A stretch of 52,200 nt of DNA from JAQVXR01 sp050945755. GTDB taxonomy: Bacteria > Bacillota > Dehalobacteriia > Dehalobacteriales > Dehalobacteriaceae. The position numbers were made by a program, and so were the translations under genes. The notes under the pieces are model-generated. The model had not been told where the DNA came from, made no database searches, and saw only the letters and a program-made list of their open reading frames with translations. The stretch spans positions 1 through 52,200 of the forward strand of contig JBMNTN010000010.1 of the NCBI GenBank assembly GCA_050945755.1, given 5' to 3'. Positions within the stretch are counted from its first letter, which is position 1; the number at the start of each line of letters is the position of its first letter. This document shows, piece by piece, positions 8,382-17,335 of the stretch.

Positions 8382-8915
8382 TTAGTTCCGATAATAAAGG
8401 GCGCCAAAGAGGCCCGCCCAGATAATAACAACAATTGGATGCAAGTGAAGAACAAGATTACCCACCAAGCCAAACAATAAAATGGCTACTCCTGCTTTAT
8501 CCTTGATTGCTTTCTTTCCCATATTATAAGCGGCAAATATGAGGAGTACCACCACAGCCGGACGGGCACCCAGGAAAAATGCCTCCACATACTTATTGTC
8601 CTGGAACAATAAAAAGAAACGGGCGACCACCAAAATAATCAAAAAAGACGGCAAAGCAGCACCAATGGTCGCGGCAACAGCGCCGGATAAGCCAGCGATC
8701 CGGTAACCCACGGAAACTGCGGCATTAACGGCTATCACGCCGGGAGCCGACTGGGATACGGCTATTATATCCAAATACTCTTCAGAATCCAGCCATTTCT
8801 TCTCCCGGACAATGGCATTTTCAATTAAAGGCAACATAACATAACCGCCGCCAATAGTAAAAGCGCCGATTTTGCAAAATGTCCAAAAAAGGTTCCAAAT
8901 TAATTTTTTTCCCAT
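8382..8915 (-). CDS. chrA: Chromate transporter, half-size (first of a pair)
   Basis: CHR-domain membrane protein of about 178 residues; CKIGAFTIGGGYVMLPLIE and VSQSAPGVIAVNAAVSVGY align with the same motifs of the downstream gene, showing an ancient duplication. The longest frame starts inside prmC; the ATG at 8915 (or 8918) follows AGGGGTGA, whose TGA is the prmC stop, so the two genes are translationally coupled. This places transporter expression under the prfA-prmC transcript, an unusual linkage. Confidence 0.86.
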   Translation of the reverse strand: MGKKLIWNLFWTFCKIGAFTIGGGYVMLPLIENAIVREKKWLDSEEYLDIIAVSQSAPGVIAVNAAVSVGYRIAGLSGAVAATIGAALPSFLIILVVARFFLLFQDNKYVEAFFLGARPAVVVLLIFAAYNMGKKAIKDKAGVAILLFGLVGNLVLHLHPIVVIIWAGLFGALYYRN

Positions 8916-8919
8916 CATG

Positions 8920-9834
8920 TCACCCCTGAAACCGTCCGTAAACAAACCTATCTTGCCTGGCATAATCCTGAAAAACCCTTGCTCCGGCAAACCCGTAACT
9001 ATGACATAATGCGCTTACTGCTTCACTTTGATTATAGCCGATTTCTAAAAACAAATGGCCGCCGGGGTGTAAAACCTGGCATGCCTCCGGGATCAAACGG
9101 CGATAAAAAGCCAGGCCATCCTCGCCCCCATTTAAAGCCAGTGAGGGTTCCCGCCTAACATCACTGGGCAAATCATCAATTTCCCCTTGAGGGATATATG
9201 GCGGATTGGATATGACAAAATCAAACTTGCTTTCCGGAAATTTCGTAAGACAGCCGACAGCTGCCTCCTTGCCAAAAGGTTTATATTTTGGGGAGGATAA
9301 AAAAGGAGCGAGTAAATCCCCCTCGATAAAGGTAATCTTATCTGCCACTCCATGACGCCGGGCATTCCTCACGGCTACTTCTAAAGCCGGTCGGGAAATA
9401 TCCAGCCCAAAAAACTTACCTCGCGGGAAAAATTTGGCCAGGCTGACAATAATCGCTCCGCTGCCTGTGCCTACGTCTACCACCAAAGGTTGCTCATAAT
9501 CCTCCAGCTTTTCCAGAACCAATTCCACCATACGTTCCGTATCCCAACGGGGTATGAGCACATTTTCATTAACCTCAAATTTCAGGGACATGAACTCTTG
9601 GCTCCCGGTGAGATATTGTAAAGGATAGTGCCCAATACGCTGTTTGAGCAGACGATAGAACCCCTCTTTCGCTTCTTGGGGGGCCGGCTCAGTCAATCTG
9701 GTCAGTAAGGTTTTATATTCAATCCCCAAACTGTAGGCAAGGAGAATTGCCGCCTCCGTCCGGGCACTTTCTATCCCGGCTGAGGACAGTTCCTTTTCCC
9801 CCTGCACCAGTAATTGGGCACATGAAGCATTCAC
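8920..9834 (-). CDS. prmC: Release factor glutamine methyltransferase PrmC
   Basis: S-adenosylmethionine-dependent N5-methyltransferase acting on the Gln of the GGQ motif of release factors. An N-terminal helical domain (1-80) precedes the Rossmann domain with VVDVGTGSGAI (about 120-130) and the catalytic VISNPPYIPQGE. Between the SAM loop and NPPY there is an insertion of about 20 residues (SSPKYKPFG...FPES) not usual in the family. It starts three bases after the prfA stop, with CAGGTGA as ribosome binding site, the classic prfA-prmC pair that couples enzyme to substrate. Confidence 0.94.
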   Translation of the reverse strand: MNASCAQLLVQGEKELSSAGIESARTEAAILLAYSLGIEYKTLLTRLTEPAPQEAKEGFYRLLKQRIGHYPLQYLTGSQEFMSLKFEVNENVLIPRWDTERMVELVLEKLEDYEQPLVVDVGTGSGAIIVSLAKFFPRGKFFGLDISRPALEVAVRNARRHGVADKITFIEGDLLAPFLSSPKYKPFGKEAAVGCLTKFPESKFDFVISNPPYIPQGEIDDLPSDVRREPSLALNGGEDGLAFYRRLIPEACQVLHPGGHLFLEIGYNQSEAVSALCHSYGFAGARVFQDYARQDRFVYGRFQG

Positions 9835-9837
9835 CTG

Positions 9838-10905
9838 TTATTCAACCTTCTTTAATTTTTCTGCTTGGTCTGTGGTCACCAAAGCATCAATAATTTCATC
9901 AAGATTGCCTTCCAAAATCCATTCCAGTTTGTGCAGGGTGAGGCCGATGCGATGATCCGTCACCCGGCCTTGGGGGAAATTATAAGTGCGAATGCGTTCT
10001 GAGCGGTCACCTGAACCAACCATCGTTTTTCGCACACTGGCCACTTCCCCTTGCTGCTCTTCTTGATATTTTTCCAAAAGACGTGCTCTTAAAACCTTCA
10101 TTGCTTTGTCTTTGTTTTTGATTTGGGACTTTTCGTCCTGGCAGGAAACCACCAAGCCGGTGGGCAGGTGGGTAATACGCACCGCTGACTGAGTAGTGTT
10201 GACCGATTGGCCTCCATGGCCGCTGGCACAAAAAACGTCAATCCTGATATCATTAGGATTAATATCTACTTCCACATCTTCAGCTTCCGGCAGGACCGCC
10301 ACTGTTGCAGCGGAAGTATGAATCCGTCCGCTCGCTTCTGTGTCGGGAACCCGCTGCACCCGGTGGACACCGCTTTCAAATTTGAGCCGGCTGAAGGCGC
10401 CTTTTCCCTCAATTAAGAAAATTACTTCCTTGAAGCCTCCTAAATCCGTATAGTGGGCATCCATGATTTCCAAACGCCAGCCTCTTTTTTCTGCGTAGCG
10501 GTTGTACATTTTAAACAAGTCCCCGGCAAAAAGTCCGGCCTCATCACCACCGGTACCGGCGCGGATTTCGACAATTACATTCTTTTCATCATTGGGGTCT
10601 TTGGGTAGAAGGAGAATCCTTAATTCGTCCTTCATTCCTTCCAGCTTATTTTTTAATTCTCCCACTTCTATTTCTACAAGTTCCCGGAAATCATCCTCCA
10701 AGGTTTCCTTCAGCATCTGCCTGGCCTCTTCTAATTCTTTCTCGACCTTTTTGTATTCTCGAAAAATATGAACGACATCTTCCATATCGGCATGAGCCTT
10801 CACCAGCTTTTTCCATTCGTTCTGGTCAGCAATTATCTCCGGATCGGCCACCTTTTGGGAAAGTTCCTCATATTTATCTTCCAATGCCTGCAGCTTGTCA
10901 AACAT
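9838..10905 (-). CDS. prfA: Peptide chain release factor 1
   Basis: Terminates translation at UAA and UAG. The 355-residue protein has the codon-recognition region VQRVPDTEASGRIHTS, where PxT marks RF1 rather than RF2, and the peptidyl hydrolysis motif ASGHGGQSVNTT (about residue 230). A GTG at 10914 overlaps the ribosome binding site GAGGTG; the ATG at 10905, six bases after it, is the real start. It lies 29 bases downstream of the DUF1385 gene and directly upstream of prmC. Confidence 0.96.
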   Translation of the reverse strand: MFDKLQALEDKYEELSQKVADPEIIADQNEWKKLVKAHADMEDVVHIFREYKKVEKELEEARQMLKETLEDDFRELVEIEVGELKNKLEGMKDELRILLLPKDPNDEKNVIVEIRAGTGGDEAGLFAGDLFKMYNRYAEKRGWRLEIMDAHYTDLGGFKEVIFLIEGKGAFSRLKFESGVHRVQRVPDTEASGRIHTSAATVAVLPEAEDVEVDINPNDIRIDVFCASGHGGQSVNTTQSAVRITHLPTGLVVSCQDEKSQIKNKDKAMKVLRARLLEKYQEEQQGEVASVRKTMVGSGDRSERIRTYNFPQGRVTDHRIGLTLHKLEWILEGNLDEIIDALVTTDQAEKLKKVE

Positions 10906-10934
10906 TAATTTCACCTCATAAATAACATTCTCTT

Positions 10935-11816
10935 TTATAATACTTGTTCTTTAGGAAGCACAGCTTTCAAAGCCGTGATGGCAACCTCCAGCTGCTCTTT
11001 ATCCGGTTCTCTGGTAGTGAGCCTCTGCAGCCACAACCCGGGGGCAACCAAAGCCTGCACTAATCGAATCTGAGGATTCCTTCCGGCAAATCTGATCAGT
11101 TCATAAGCTAACCCCGCAACTATTGGCATCATGGCAATCTTAATTAAAATGCGCAGAAAAACATCTGTCCTGCCTACAAAAGTAAAAACAAAAATCATTA
11201 AAAGCATGACCACCAAAACAAAGCTGGTTCCACAGCGAGGATGAATGGTACTATGCTTCATGGCATTTTCCGGCGTTAATTCCTCGCCTGATTCAAACGT
11301 TAAAATCGTTTTATGCTCCGCACCATGGTAAGCGAAAATACGCTGAATATCTTTCATCCTGCTAATCGCAATGATATAACTTAAAAATATTCCTATTCTG
11401 ATCAGGCCCTCTAAAGCGCTGCGGCCAAACTGCCCAATATAGGGAAGTGAAAAGGACGCCAAGAAAACAGGGACCACAATAAAAAGCCCAATACCTAATC
11501 CCACGGCCACCACAACAGTTAGTACGAGTTCCCAGGGCTTTAATTGTTCCTCTTCTGATTCTCCTGCTTGGCTCGCGGACCAAGTAATCGCCTGCATACC
11601 AATAGCTAGTGATTCAATTAAGGAAACACAGCCGCGTACCAGAGGCCACTTTAATATCGGGAACCTCTCCCGCAGGGGGACCCGGGTCGATTCCTTTAAA
11701 ACAATCTCATGGGACGACTTGCGCACAGCAATGGCACTGCCTCTGGCACCCAGCATCATTACGCCTTCAATTACTGCCTGCCCACCATATTGAAACGGCT
11801 TTCCTATTTTAGCCAC
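10935..11816 (-). CDS. DUF1385 membrane protein (YqhQ-like)
   Basis: A 293-residue polytopic membrane protein of the DUF1385 family of unknown function. Family hallmarks are YGGQAVIEGVMMLG at the N-terminus and, after four hydrophobic segments, YHGAEHKTILTFE, then HSTIHPRCGTSFV; the conserved His, Glu and Cys suggest a metal or catalytic site in the membrane, which is inference. In Clostridia this gene is often found between rpmE and prfA, as here. The GTG at 11816 has AAAGAGG almost touching it, so the exact start is uncertain. Confidence 0.85.
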   Translation of the reverse strand: MAKIGKPFQYGGQAVIEGVMMLGARGSAIAVRKSSHEIVLKESTRVPLRERFPILKWPLVRGCVSLIESLAIGMQAITWSASQAGESEEEQLKPWELVLTVVVAVGLGIGLFIVVPVFLASFSLPYIGQFGRSALEGLIRIGIFLSYIIAISRMKDIQRIFAYHGAEHKTILTFESGEELTPENAMKHSTIHPRCGTSFVLVVMLLMIFVFTFVGRTDVFLRILIKIAMMPIVAGLAYELIRFAGRNPQIRLVQALVAPGLWLQRLTTREPDKEQLEVAITALKAVLPKEQVL

Positions 11817-11896
11817 CCTCTTTCTATCTAAATATTATACTAGAAACCCCAGTCAAGATACAAGACAGAGACAAGGAACCATTCTACTCTATTATA

Positions 11897-11922
11897 CAAA
11901 AAAGCAGAGCACTTTGCTCTGC
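11897..11922 (-). terminator. Terminator after rpmE
   Basis: On the minus strand GCAGAGCA-AAG-TGCTCTGC is followed at once by TTTTTTG. It starts two bases after the rpmE stop, so rpmE is probably a monocistronic unit and the DUF1385-prfA-prmC unit has its own promoter in 11817-11896. Confidence 0.9.
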
Positions 11923-11923
11923 A

Positions 11924-12127
11924 TTAACCAATACCGTATTTTTTCTTGAATTTATCCACACGGCCACCTTGCTCCACAAGTAACCGCTTGCTCCCTGTAT
12001 AGAAGGGGTGACACTGAGAACAAACTTCAACTTTGATACTCTTTTTAGTAGATCTCGTGGTAAATTTATTGCCGCAGGCGCAAGTCACTTCTACCTCCTG
12101 GTATTTGGGATGAATACCTTCTTTCAT
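11924..12127 (-). CDS. rpmE: Ribosomal protein L31 (zinc-binding type)
   Basis: Large-subunit protein of 67 residues. It begins MKEGIHPKYQEVEV and carries CACGN and CSQCHPFYTG, four cysteines forming the zinc site of the C+ form of L31 (the form replaced by zinc-free RpmE2 on zinc starvation). The ATG at 12127 follows GAGGTGACC; a longer frame from 12169 lacks support. It has its own sigma-A promoter and terminator. Confidence 0.96.
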   Translation of the reverse strand: MKEGIHPKYQEVEVTCACGNKFTTRSTKKSIKVEVCSQCHPFYTGSKRLLVEQGGRVDKFKKKYGIG

Positions 12128-12177
12128 GCCGGTCACCTCTTTTCCAAACAAACTTCTTAAACATATCAACGTGCAAT

Positions 12178-12206
12178 ATTATAGCACAGAGCTTTTCCCT
12201 TGTAAA
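12178..12206 (-). promoter_or_regulatory. Sigma-A promoter of rpmE
   Basis: TTTACA (12201-12206) and TATAAT (12178-12183) are separated by 17 bases on the minus strand, about 50 bases upstream of the rpmE start. Confidence 0.75.
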
Positions 12207-12231
12207 CTAAAAATACCGGAAAACTACCTTC

Positions 12232-13518
12232 TTATTCCACCGGGCGAGAATAATTGCCAATATCCAATTGGGGAATTTCTTCTTTTAAAACAGATATCAT
12301 TTGGGTAACACCTAACGGGTTGTCAAATTGTCCGGGAATAATCTGCAAAAAAACATCCGGATCAATGTTTAGGTTGCGCAGTTGAATTTTGCGCACCCCG
12401 GTCTCCTTAATAATTTTAATTAGCGCCTCAACCTGGGAAGCATCATCAGTTACCCCGGGGAAATGAAGGAGATTCAGCGAAACATATACACCTGCCGCTG
12501 CAGCATACTGAAGGGAATCCCGGACATTGTCAAATGTGTAACTCTGGGGGCGGTGATAAGCTTGGTAAATTTCCGGAACGGCGCTGACCATACTCAGTCT
12601 AATGGCATCAATCCCAGCATCAACAATCAGCTTTAGCTTCTTAGTATTTCCCCCATTGGTATTAATGTTGATGGTGCCCTGATCTACAGTTTGCCGTATT
12701 TTTTGAATACTCGCCCCAATCAATTCTGCCTGCAGGGAAGGTTCTCCCTCACATCCTTGTCCAAAGCTAATTATCGCCCCTTCCCCCTTGGCTAAATGGG
12801 GAATGGCAATCTCCGTTACTTCTTTCAGGGTAGGAACAAAACCCAGACGGCTTTGAGGAGAGGGACAGCATTCGGCGGGTTGGGCGGAAATGCAGCCAAT
12901 ACACTGGGCATTACAGGCAGGGGAAACGGGAATTCCCCCTTCCCATCTTTCGTAAAAAATATTTTGGGCAGTAAAACAACCGTATTCCAAGGCGCACTTT
13001 CCCAACTGCTTCAAGAGGCGGTTTTCCGGAAAGGTGCTAAGTTTCTCTTCCACCAAAGATGGCAACTCTTTTTTATGGTAATTGACGGGATGCCACAAAC
13101 GGTGTTCGTCGGTCTGGCAGGCCGCCACGACAAAACGCCCGTTTTTCACTCCAACTGCCGTATACCCAAAAAGCGGAAGAGGCTTAGACCTGTCACCGGA
13201 AAAGGCCGGGAGGAGGGTCCGGGTAAAGCCTTGGGGCAAAAGCGCTCCCACCGCCCATATTTCTTCTTTCTTTCTCCGGTAAGGGTTGGTGGTAACCCTT
13301 AAAAATTCGCCGTTTTTTTGGCTGATCCCCACCGGGTAACGGTAGGGCACCGCGACCAACGAAGCACCCTCCGGCAGGGGAATCAGTTCCTCTTCTAATG
13401 GTTCAAGAAAGCTGTTTCCACTTCTTCCAGCCATTTTAATATCAGGAATATCCATCATCTCACCGTTAGGCCGGGCAAACAGTATGTTGGGCACAGGCAC
13501 CACTCCCATCACATTCAC
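12232..13518 (-). CDS. Radical SAM protein of unknown substrate
   Basis: A 428-residue protein whose radical SAM domain covers about residues 185-400. The cluster motif CNAQCIGC (CxxxCxxC) is followed by extra cysteines (CISAQPAECC) that may hold a second cluster or zinc. GQGCEGEPSL is the SAM-binding GGEP-like stretch and NTNGGNTKKL matches the next conserved strand. The first 180 residues are a beta-rich domain I do not recognise, with a CALEYGCF pair near its end. No clear ribosome binding site precedes the GTG at 13518; a GTG shortly downstream after GGGAGTGG is possible. It has no partner peptide or enzyme beside it, so I give no reaction. Confidence 0.82.
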   Translation of the reverse strand: MNVMGVVPVPNILFARPNGEMMDIPDIKMAGRSGNSFLEPLEEELIPLPEGASLVAVPYRYPVGISQKNGEFLRVTTNPYRRKKEEIWAVGALLPQGFTRTLLPAFSGDRSKPLPLFGYTAVGVKNGRFVVAACQTDEHRLWHPVNYHKKELPSLVEEKLSTFPENRLLKQLGKCALEYGCFTAQNIFYERWEGGIPVSPACNAQCIGCISAQPAECCPSPQSRLGFVPTLKEVTEIAIPHLAKGEGAIISFGQGCEGEPSLQAELIGASIQKIRQTVDQGTININTNGGNTKKLKLIVDAGIDAIRLSMVSAVPEIYQAYHRPQSYTFDNVRDSLQYAAAAGVYVSLNLLHFPGVTDDASQVEALIKIIKETGVRKIQLRNLNIDPDVFLQIIPGQFDNPLGVTQMISVLKEEIPQLDIGNYSRPVE

Positions 13519-13540
13519 TTAATAAGATTTCGCTAAAAGG

Positions 13541-13562
13541 AAAAAAGGCGTTGGTACGCCTT
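13541..13562 (-). terminator. Terminator after the LysM/M23 peptidase gene
   Basis: AAGGCGT-ACCA-ACGCCTT on the minus strand runs into TTTTTTCC, 50 bases past the peptidase stop. It separates this gene from the radical SAM gene. Confidence 0.8.
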
Positions 13563-13611
13563 CTACCTTCTACTCTACCCTAATCAGCGAGAAGTTGTCA
13601 ACTCTTGCCGA

Positions 13612-14457
13612 TTACAACCCGGATAAATAACGGATTGGATTGACCGTTTTTCCTTTGACATGTACTTCAAAGTGAAGATGGGGTCCTGTGGAACGTCCCG
13701 TACTTCCCACTTCGCCAATAATTTGTCCCTTTCTTACTTGCTGTCCCTTTTTTACTAAAATTTTGGAAGCATGAGCATAAACAGTTTTTAAATCCTGCCC
13801 GTGCTCAATCATGATTGTCTGCCCATAGATAGGACGCCATCCCACAAAGGATATCTGCCCGGCTTTGGCAGCCCTAATCGGCGTTCCGGTATCGGCGGCA
13901 ATATCAGTACCATGATGAAATGCCCCCTTACGCCAGCCGTAATGGGAACTGATCACCCCGCTGACCGGGAGGAAAAATTCCTCCTCTCCACGGGAAGCCA
14001 GTTGCGGTCTTGCCATAGCAAGGGCTAAAACAACTTTTTCATCTTCATCAGCCTGCACCGGAATATAAATTTTAGTTCCAACCTGCATCCTGTTTGGTTG
14101 AGAAATATTGTTATATGCAATTAGTAAGTTGACATTGACACGGTACCTTTGCGCAATGTCCCAAAGTGTGTCTCCGCGCTGCAAGGAATAAGCCATTTCC
14201 GGTTCCCGCGGCAGGAAAACCCGCTGTCCGAGTTTAAGGCTTGCACCTGGGTTTATGTTGTTCATTGCGGCAACCAATTCTGCATCCAGACCATAATGAC
14301 TTGAAATGCTTTTTACTGTTTCCCCTGGTTTTGCCCGATGTTCTATTCTATGAGACATAGCAGCTTTTGCAGATTCATGAAAAAGATTCATTAATGTCAT
14401 GCTCATAATTGTGGTTAGGATTAAAAGCGGCACATACTTTTTTAAAATTTTTTCCAT
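13612..14457 (-). CDS. Secreted LysM/M23 peptidoglycan endopeptidase
   Basis: Exported cell-wall peptidase of 281 residues. A signal peptide or membrane anchor (about 8-33) is followed by two LysM domains (about 38-83 and 89-132) that bind GlcNAc chains, then an M23 (LytM-like) domain. Zinc and catalytic residues are visible as HHGTDIAA and HLHFEVHVKG, with the intermediate YAHAS. All residues needed for activity seem present, unlike degenerate EnvC/SpoIIQ types. It lies between rho and the radical SAM gene with its own terminator on each side; role in growth or sporulation cannot be decided. Confidence 0.9.
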   Translation of the reverse strand: MEKILKKYVPLLILTTIMSMTLMNLFHESAKAAMSHRIEHRAKPGETVKSISSHYGLDAELVAAMNNINPGASLKLGQRVFLPREPEMAYSLQRGDTLWDIAQRYRVNVNLLIAYNNISQPNRMQVGTKIYIPVQADEDEKVVLALAMARPQLASRGEEEFFLPVSGVISSHYGWRKGAFHHGTDIAADTGTPIRAAKAGQISFVGWRPIYGQTIMIEHGQDLKTVYAHASKILVKKGQQVRKGQIIGEVGSTGRSTGPHLHFEVHVKGKTVNPIRYLSGL

Positions 14458-14509
14458 CTTTCCAACTCCTTCCTTTAACCACTTTAAAACATTGTTGACA
14501 AAAAGTTGG

Positions 14510-14556
14510 AAAAATATACATAAAGGTGGTTCCGCAGGATCAGCGGTACCACCTTT
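14510..14556 (-). terminator. Terminator after rho
   Basis: A 14-bp stem with one mismatch (AAAGGTGGTACCGC / GCGGAACCACCTTT, loop TGATCCT) on the minus strand, followed by an AT-rich stretch with TTTTT. It begins about 45 bases past the rho stop. Its GGTGGTACCGC arm looks like a T-box core, but no specifier stem precedes it. Confidence 0.75.
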
Positions 14557-14601
14557 AACCGAAATTATCAGCTAGAAAAGTCGCGGATAGTGTCTGGTAT
14601 T

Positions 14602-15858
14602 TTACTCAGGCGGGAACAGCTTAGGAAGCGCCCTGAGCAGGTCGGCATTGGTTTTTGTTTTTTCCAAAGCATCAATAAGCATTTCCGTCACCTCGGCATT
14701 ATTCATAGAAGCAGTAATACGGCGGAAATTCCACATCAATTCAATTTCTTCTTTAGTTAATAAAAGATCCTCGCGTCGGGTACCCGACTTCTTTAAATCA
14801 ATGGCGGGGAACAGCCTTCTCTCTGCCAGGCGCCTGTCCAAAACCAGTTCCATATTGCCTGTCCCCTTAAATTCTTCAAAAATGACATCGTCCATCCGGC
14901 TGCCCGTTTCCACCAAGGCAGTAGCCAGGATAGTCAAGCTACCTCCTTCTTCCACCTTCCGAGCAGCACCAAAAAATCTTTTTGGCTTATGTAAAGAAAT
15001 TGGATCTAATCCACCAGATAATGTCCTCCCACTGGGGGGAATTACCAGGTTGTTAGCTCGGGCCAAGCGTGTAATACTATCCAAAAGGATGACGACATCC
15101 TGTTTATGTTCCACCAGCCGTTTCGCTCTTTCCAAAACCATATCAGCTGCTTTAACATGATTATCCGGTAATTCGTCAAAAGTGGAACTAACCACTTCGG
15201 CCTTTACTGAGCGCTGGATATCGGTCACTTCCTCGGGACGCTCATCAATTAATAAAATTATCAATTTTATATCGGGATAATTTCGACTGATACTGTTGGC
15301 AATCTTCTTTAAGAGGGTTGTCTTTCCTGCTTTGGGGGGAGCTAAAATCAAGCCGCGCTGACCTTTTCCCAACGGGGCAATTAAATCAATCATGCGCGTA
15401 GCCATTTCTTCCTCACCGGTTTCCAGAGTAATCCGTTCCTGAGGATAAATGGGGGTGAGCCCTTCAAAATGGGAACGTTCGGGAGAAAGTTCGGGCTTTA
15501 CATTATTTACAGATTCCACACGCAGAAGAGCATAATACTTTTCCGAATCCTTTGGCTTTCTCACCTGCCCCGCAACACAATCTCCCGTCCTTAAATCAAA
15601 TTTCCGAATTTGGGAAGGAGAAACATACATATCCTCCGCACTGGGCAGATACCCCACAGGACGAAGAAAACCATAACCGTCCGGCATTTTTTCCAAAATG
15701 CCCTGAGCATGAATCAGCCCGTCTTTTTCCGCCTGGGCTTTCATAATTTGCAAGATCAACTCTTTTTTATGCAATTGGTAATAACGCGGAATCTCCAATC
15801 CCCGGCCGATCTTATAAAGCTCAGTCATGGTTTTGGATTCCAAATCCGCAACAGTCAT
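14602..15858 (-). CDS. rho: Transcription termination factor Rho
   Basis: Hexameric RNA helicase that ends transcription. The 418-residue protein has the N-terminal helical Rho_N, the cold-shock-like RNA-binding domain (GYGFLRPVGYLPSAEDMYVS, about 62-81) and the RecA-like ATPase with Walker A APPKAGKTTLL (about residue 183), Walker B VVILLDSITRLARA and the secondary RNA site. It lacks the long insertions found in some actinobacterial forms. AAGGAGG lies six bases before the ATG. Order glpX-rho-rpmE is as in Bacillus, with the peptidase and radical SAM genes inserted. Confidence 0.96.
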   Translation of the reverse strand: MTVADLESKTMTELYKIGRGLEIPRYYQLHKKELILQIMKAQAEKDGLIHAQGILEKMPDGYGFLRPVGYLPSAEDMYVSPSQIRKFDLRTGDCVAGQVRKPKDSEKYYALLRVESVNNVKPELSPERSHFEGLTPIYPQERITLETGEEEMATRMIDLIAPLGKGQRGLILAPPKAGKTTLLKKIANSISRNYPDIKLIILLIDERPEEVTDIQRSVKAEVVSSTFDELPDNHVKAADMVLERAKRLVEHKQDVVILLDSITRLARANNLVIPPSGRTLSGGLDPISLHKPKRFFGAARKVEEGGSLTILATALVETGSRMDDVIFEEFKGTGNMELVLDRRLAERRLFPAIDLKKSGTRREDLLLTKEEIELMWNFRRITASMNNAEVTEMLIDALEKTKTNADLLRALPKLFPPE

Positions 15859-16204
15859 TATTAGCCTCCTTATTTAAATCTATTGTCTATGCTTCAAACA
15901 ACAACTTGCCGGCTTAAAACAGCTGATTCCCTTTTTCGCCCAGTGTAATTTGATTTAACGGCGGGACAAATAGAAATGTAAATCACACCAAAAAACAACA
16001 GCATTATTCTGCTTCCCGGGCAAAAAGATCTGCTCCCATTCTGCAATGTAAAAAAATATTGGGCATAGGACAGTAAAATGGATGGCCGATAATAAGGCAG
16101 AATAAGCCGCCGGCAGATCTTAAAACATCCGAAAAGCACACTGCAATTGGTTTAGGGGAAAAAGATTAGTGATTTGTGAGAAAGCAATGCAGTAAAAAGA
16201 TGCG
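15859..16204. other. Intergenic stretch upstream of rho
   Basis: About 345 bases between rho and the glpX terminator. It should hold the rho promoter and leader. I saw no convincing gene: an 81-codon minus-strand frame at 15894-16139 has no ribosome binding site or family feature. No riboswitch pattern was recognised. Confidence 0.5.
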
Positions 16205-16246
16205 GAAAGAAAAAGCCTCCCTGCAGCGAAAAAGCGGGTAGACTTT
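16205..16246 (-). terminator. Terminator after glpX
   Basis: On the minus strand AAAGTCTACCC pairs with GGGAGGCTTT (one bulge, one G-T pair), followed by TTCTTT. It begins about 42 bases after the glpX stop. Confidence 0.7.
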
Positions 16247-16288
16247 CTCCCTTAAGCTAGTATATCACTAGCTATCTTTTTTAGTCAA

Positions 16289-17269
16289 TTAATCAACATC
16301 TACATTAATCTTTTCAATTAAAGGTTTTTTCGCAAATATATGAGTGGCTTCGACAAATCTGATTGTACCTGTTTTCGCCCGCATTACTAAGGTATGGGTG
16401 CATGCTCCTGAACTATTAAATACTACCCCTTTTAAAAGACTGCCATCGGTAATCCCAGTAGCACTGAAAATAACATCATCACCCCGCACCAGATCATCCA
16501 TGGTAAGGAGTTTATTGACACTACCGATCCCCATTTTCAGGGCTCGATTATACTCCTCTTCGTTGGAAGGAACTAAACGACCTTGCAACTCACCGCCTAA
16601 ACACTTTAATGCTGATGCAGCCAAAACTCCTTCCGGGGCTCCTCCGATACCCAGCATAATGTCTACTCCCGAACCCTCCACTGCAGTGGCTACCGCAGGA
16701 GAAACGTCCCCGTCGGAAATCAGTTTAATCCGGGCGCCACATTCTCGCACTTCATTAATAATTTTTTTGTGGCGGTCCCTGTCCAAAATAACTACGGTTA
16801 AATCATGGACAGATTTTTTTAAAGAAGCAGCCACAGCTTTCAAGTTATCACTTATCGAGGCATCAAGACTAATTTTCCCTTTTGCCCACGGTCCAACGGC
16901 AATTTTATTCATATACATATCGGGGGCATGAAGCAGACAGCCTGTTTCGGCCACAGCAAGAACGGCAATAGCGCCGTTTCCACCTTTGGCAACCAGGTTT
17001 GTCCCTTCCAAGGGGTCAACAGCTACATCCAGTTTAGGTTGGGACCCGTTTCCCACCTTTTCCCCAATATAAAGCATAGGGGCTTCATCCAACTCCCCTT
17101 CCCCGATTACTACCGTACCGTCCATAGATATCGTATCAAAAACAGCCCGCATCGCCCGAACAGCAGCATCATCGGCAGCCATTTTATCCCCTCGGCCCAT
17201 CCAGCGCGCAGATGCCAAAGCAGCAGCTTCAGTAACACGGACAAACTCTAATGTTAATTCTCTTTCCAT
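16289..17269 (-). CDS. glpX: Fructose-1,6-bisphosphatase class II (GlpX)
   Basis: Gluconeogenic phosphatase releasing phosphate from fructose-1,6-bisphosphate. The 326-residue sequence has GRGDKMAADDAAVRAMR (about 26-42), the metal ligands in VIGEGELDEAPML and AVDPLEGTNLVAKGGNGA (about 83-100), and GIGGAPEGVLAA. The ATG at 17269 follows GAGGGG. Cotranscription with fsa (66-base gap) and fba puts three sugar-phosphate enzymes together; in Bacillus murA separates glpX from fsa, and that gene is missing here. Confidence 0.95.
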   Translation of the reverse strand: MERELTLEFVRVTEAAALASARWMGRGDKMAADDAAVRAMRAVFDTISMDGTVVIGEGELDEAPMLYIGEKVGNGSQPKLDVAVDPLEGTNLVAKGGNGAIAVLAVAETGCLLHAPDMYMNKIAVGPWAKGKISLDASISDNLKAVAASLKKSVHDLTVVILDRDRHKKIINEVRECGARIKLISDGDVSPAVATAVEGSGVDIMLGIGGAPEGVLAASALKCLGGELQGRLVPSNEEEYNRALKMGIGSVNKLLTMDDLVRGDDVIFSATGITDGSLLKGVVFNSSGACTHTLVMRAKTGTIRFVEATHIFAKKPLIEKINVDVD

Positions 17270-17335
17270 CCTAAATTCCCCTCATTCCCCATTTTTGTCT
17301 GTCAAATAATTATACTATAAAAATACTTATCAAAC

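Noticed and set aside
14522..14556. T-box-like sequence (GGTGGTACCGC) between rho and the LysM/M23 peptidase gene
   Set aside because: It is one arm of a simple terminator hairpin after rho; there is no specifier stem-loop, no long leader, and no amino-acid gene downstream.
15894..16139. 81-codon minus-strand frame upstream of rho
   Set aside because: No ribosome binding site, low-complexity composition and no motif; treated as non-coding.
16344..16931. 195-codon plus-strand frame opposite glpX
   Set aside because: Mirror frame of a highly conserved enzyme; no start signal or recognisable domain.
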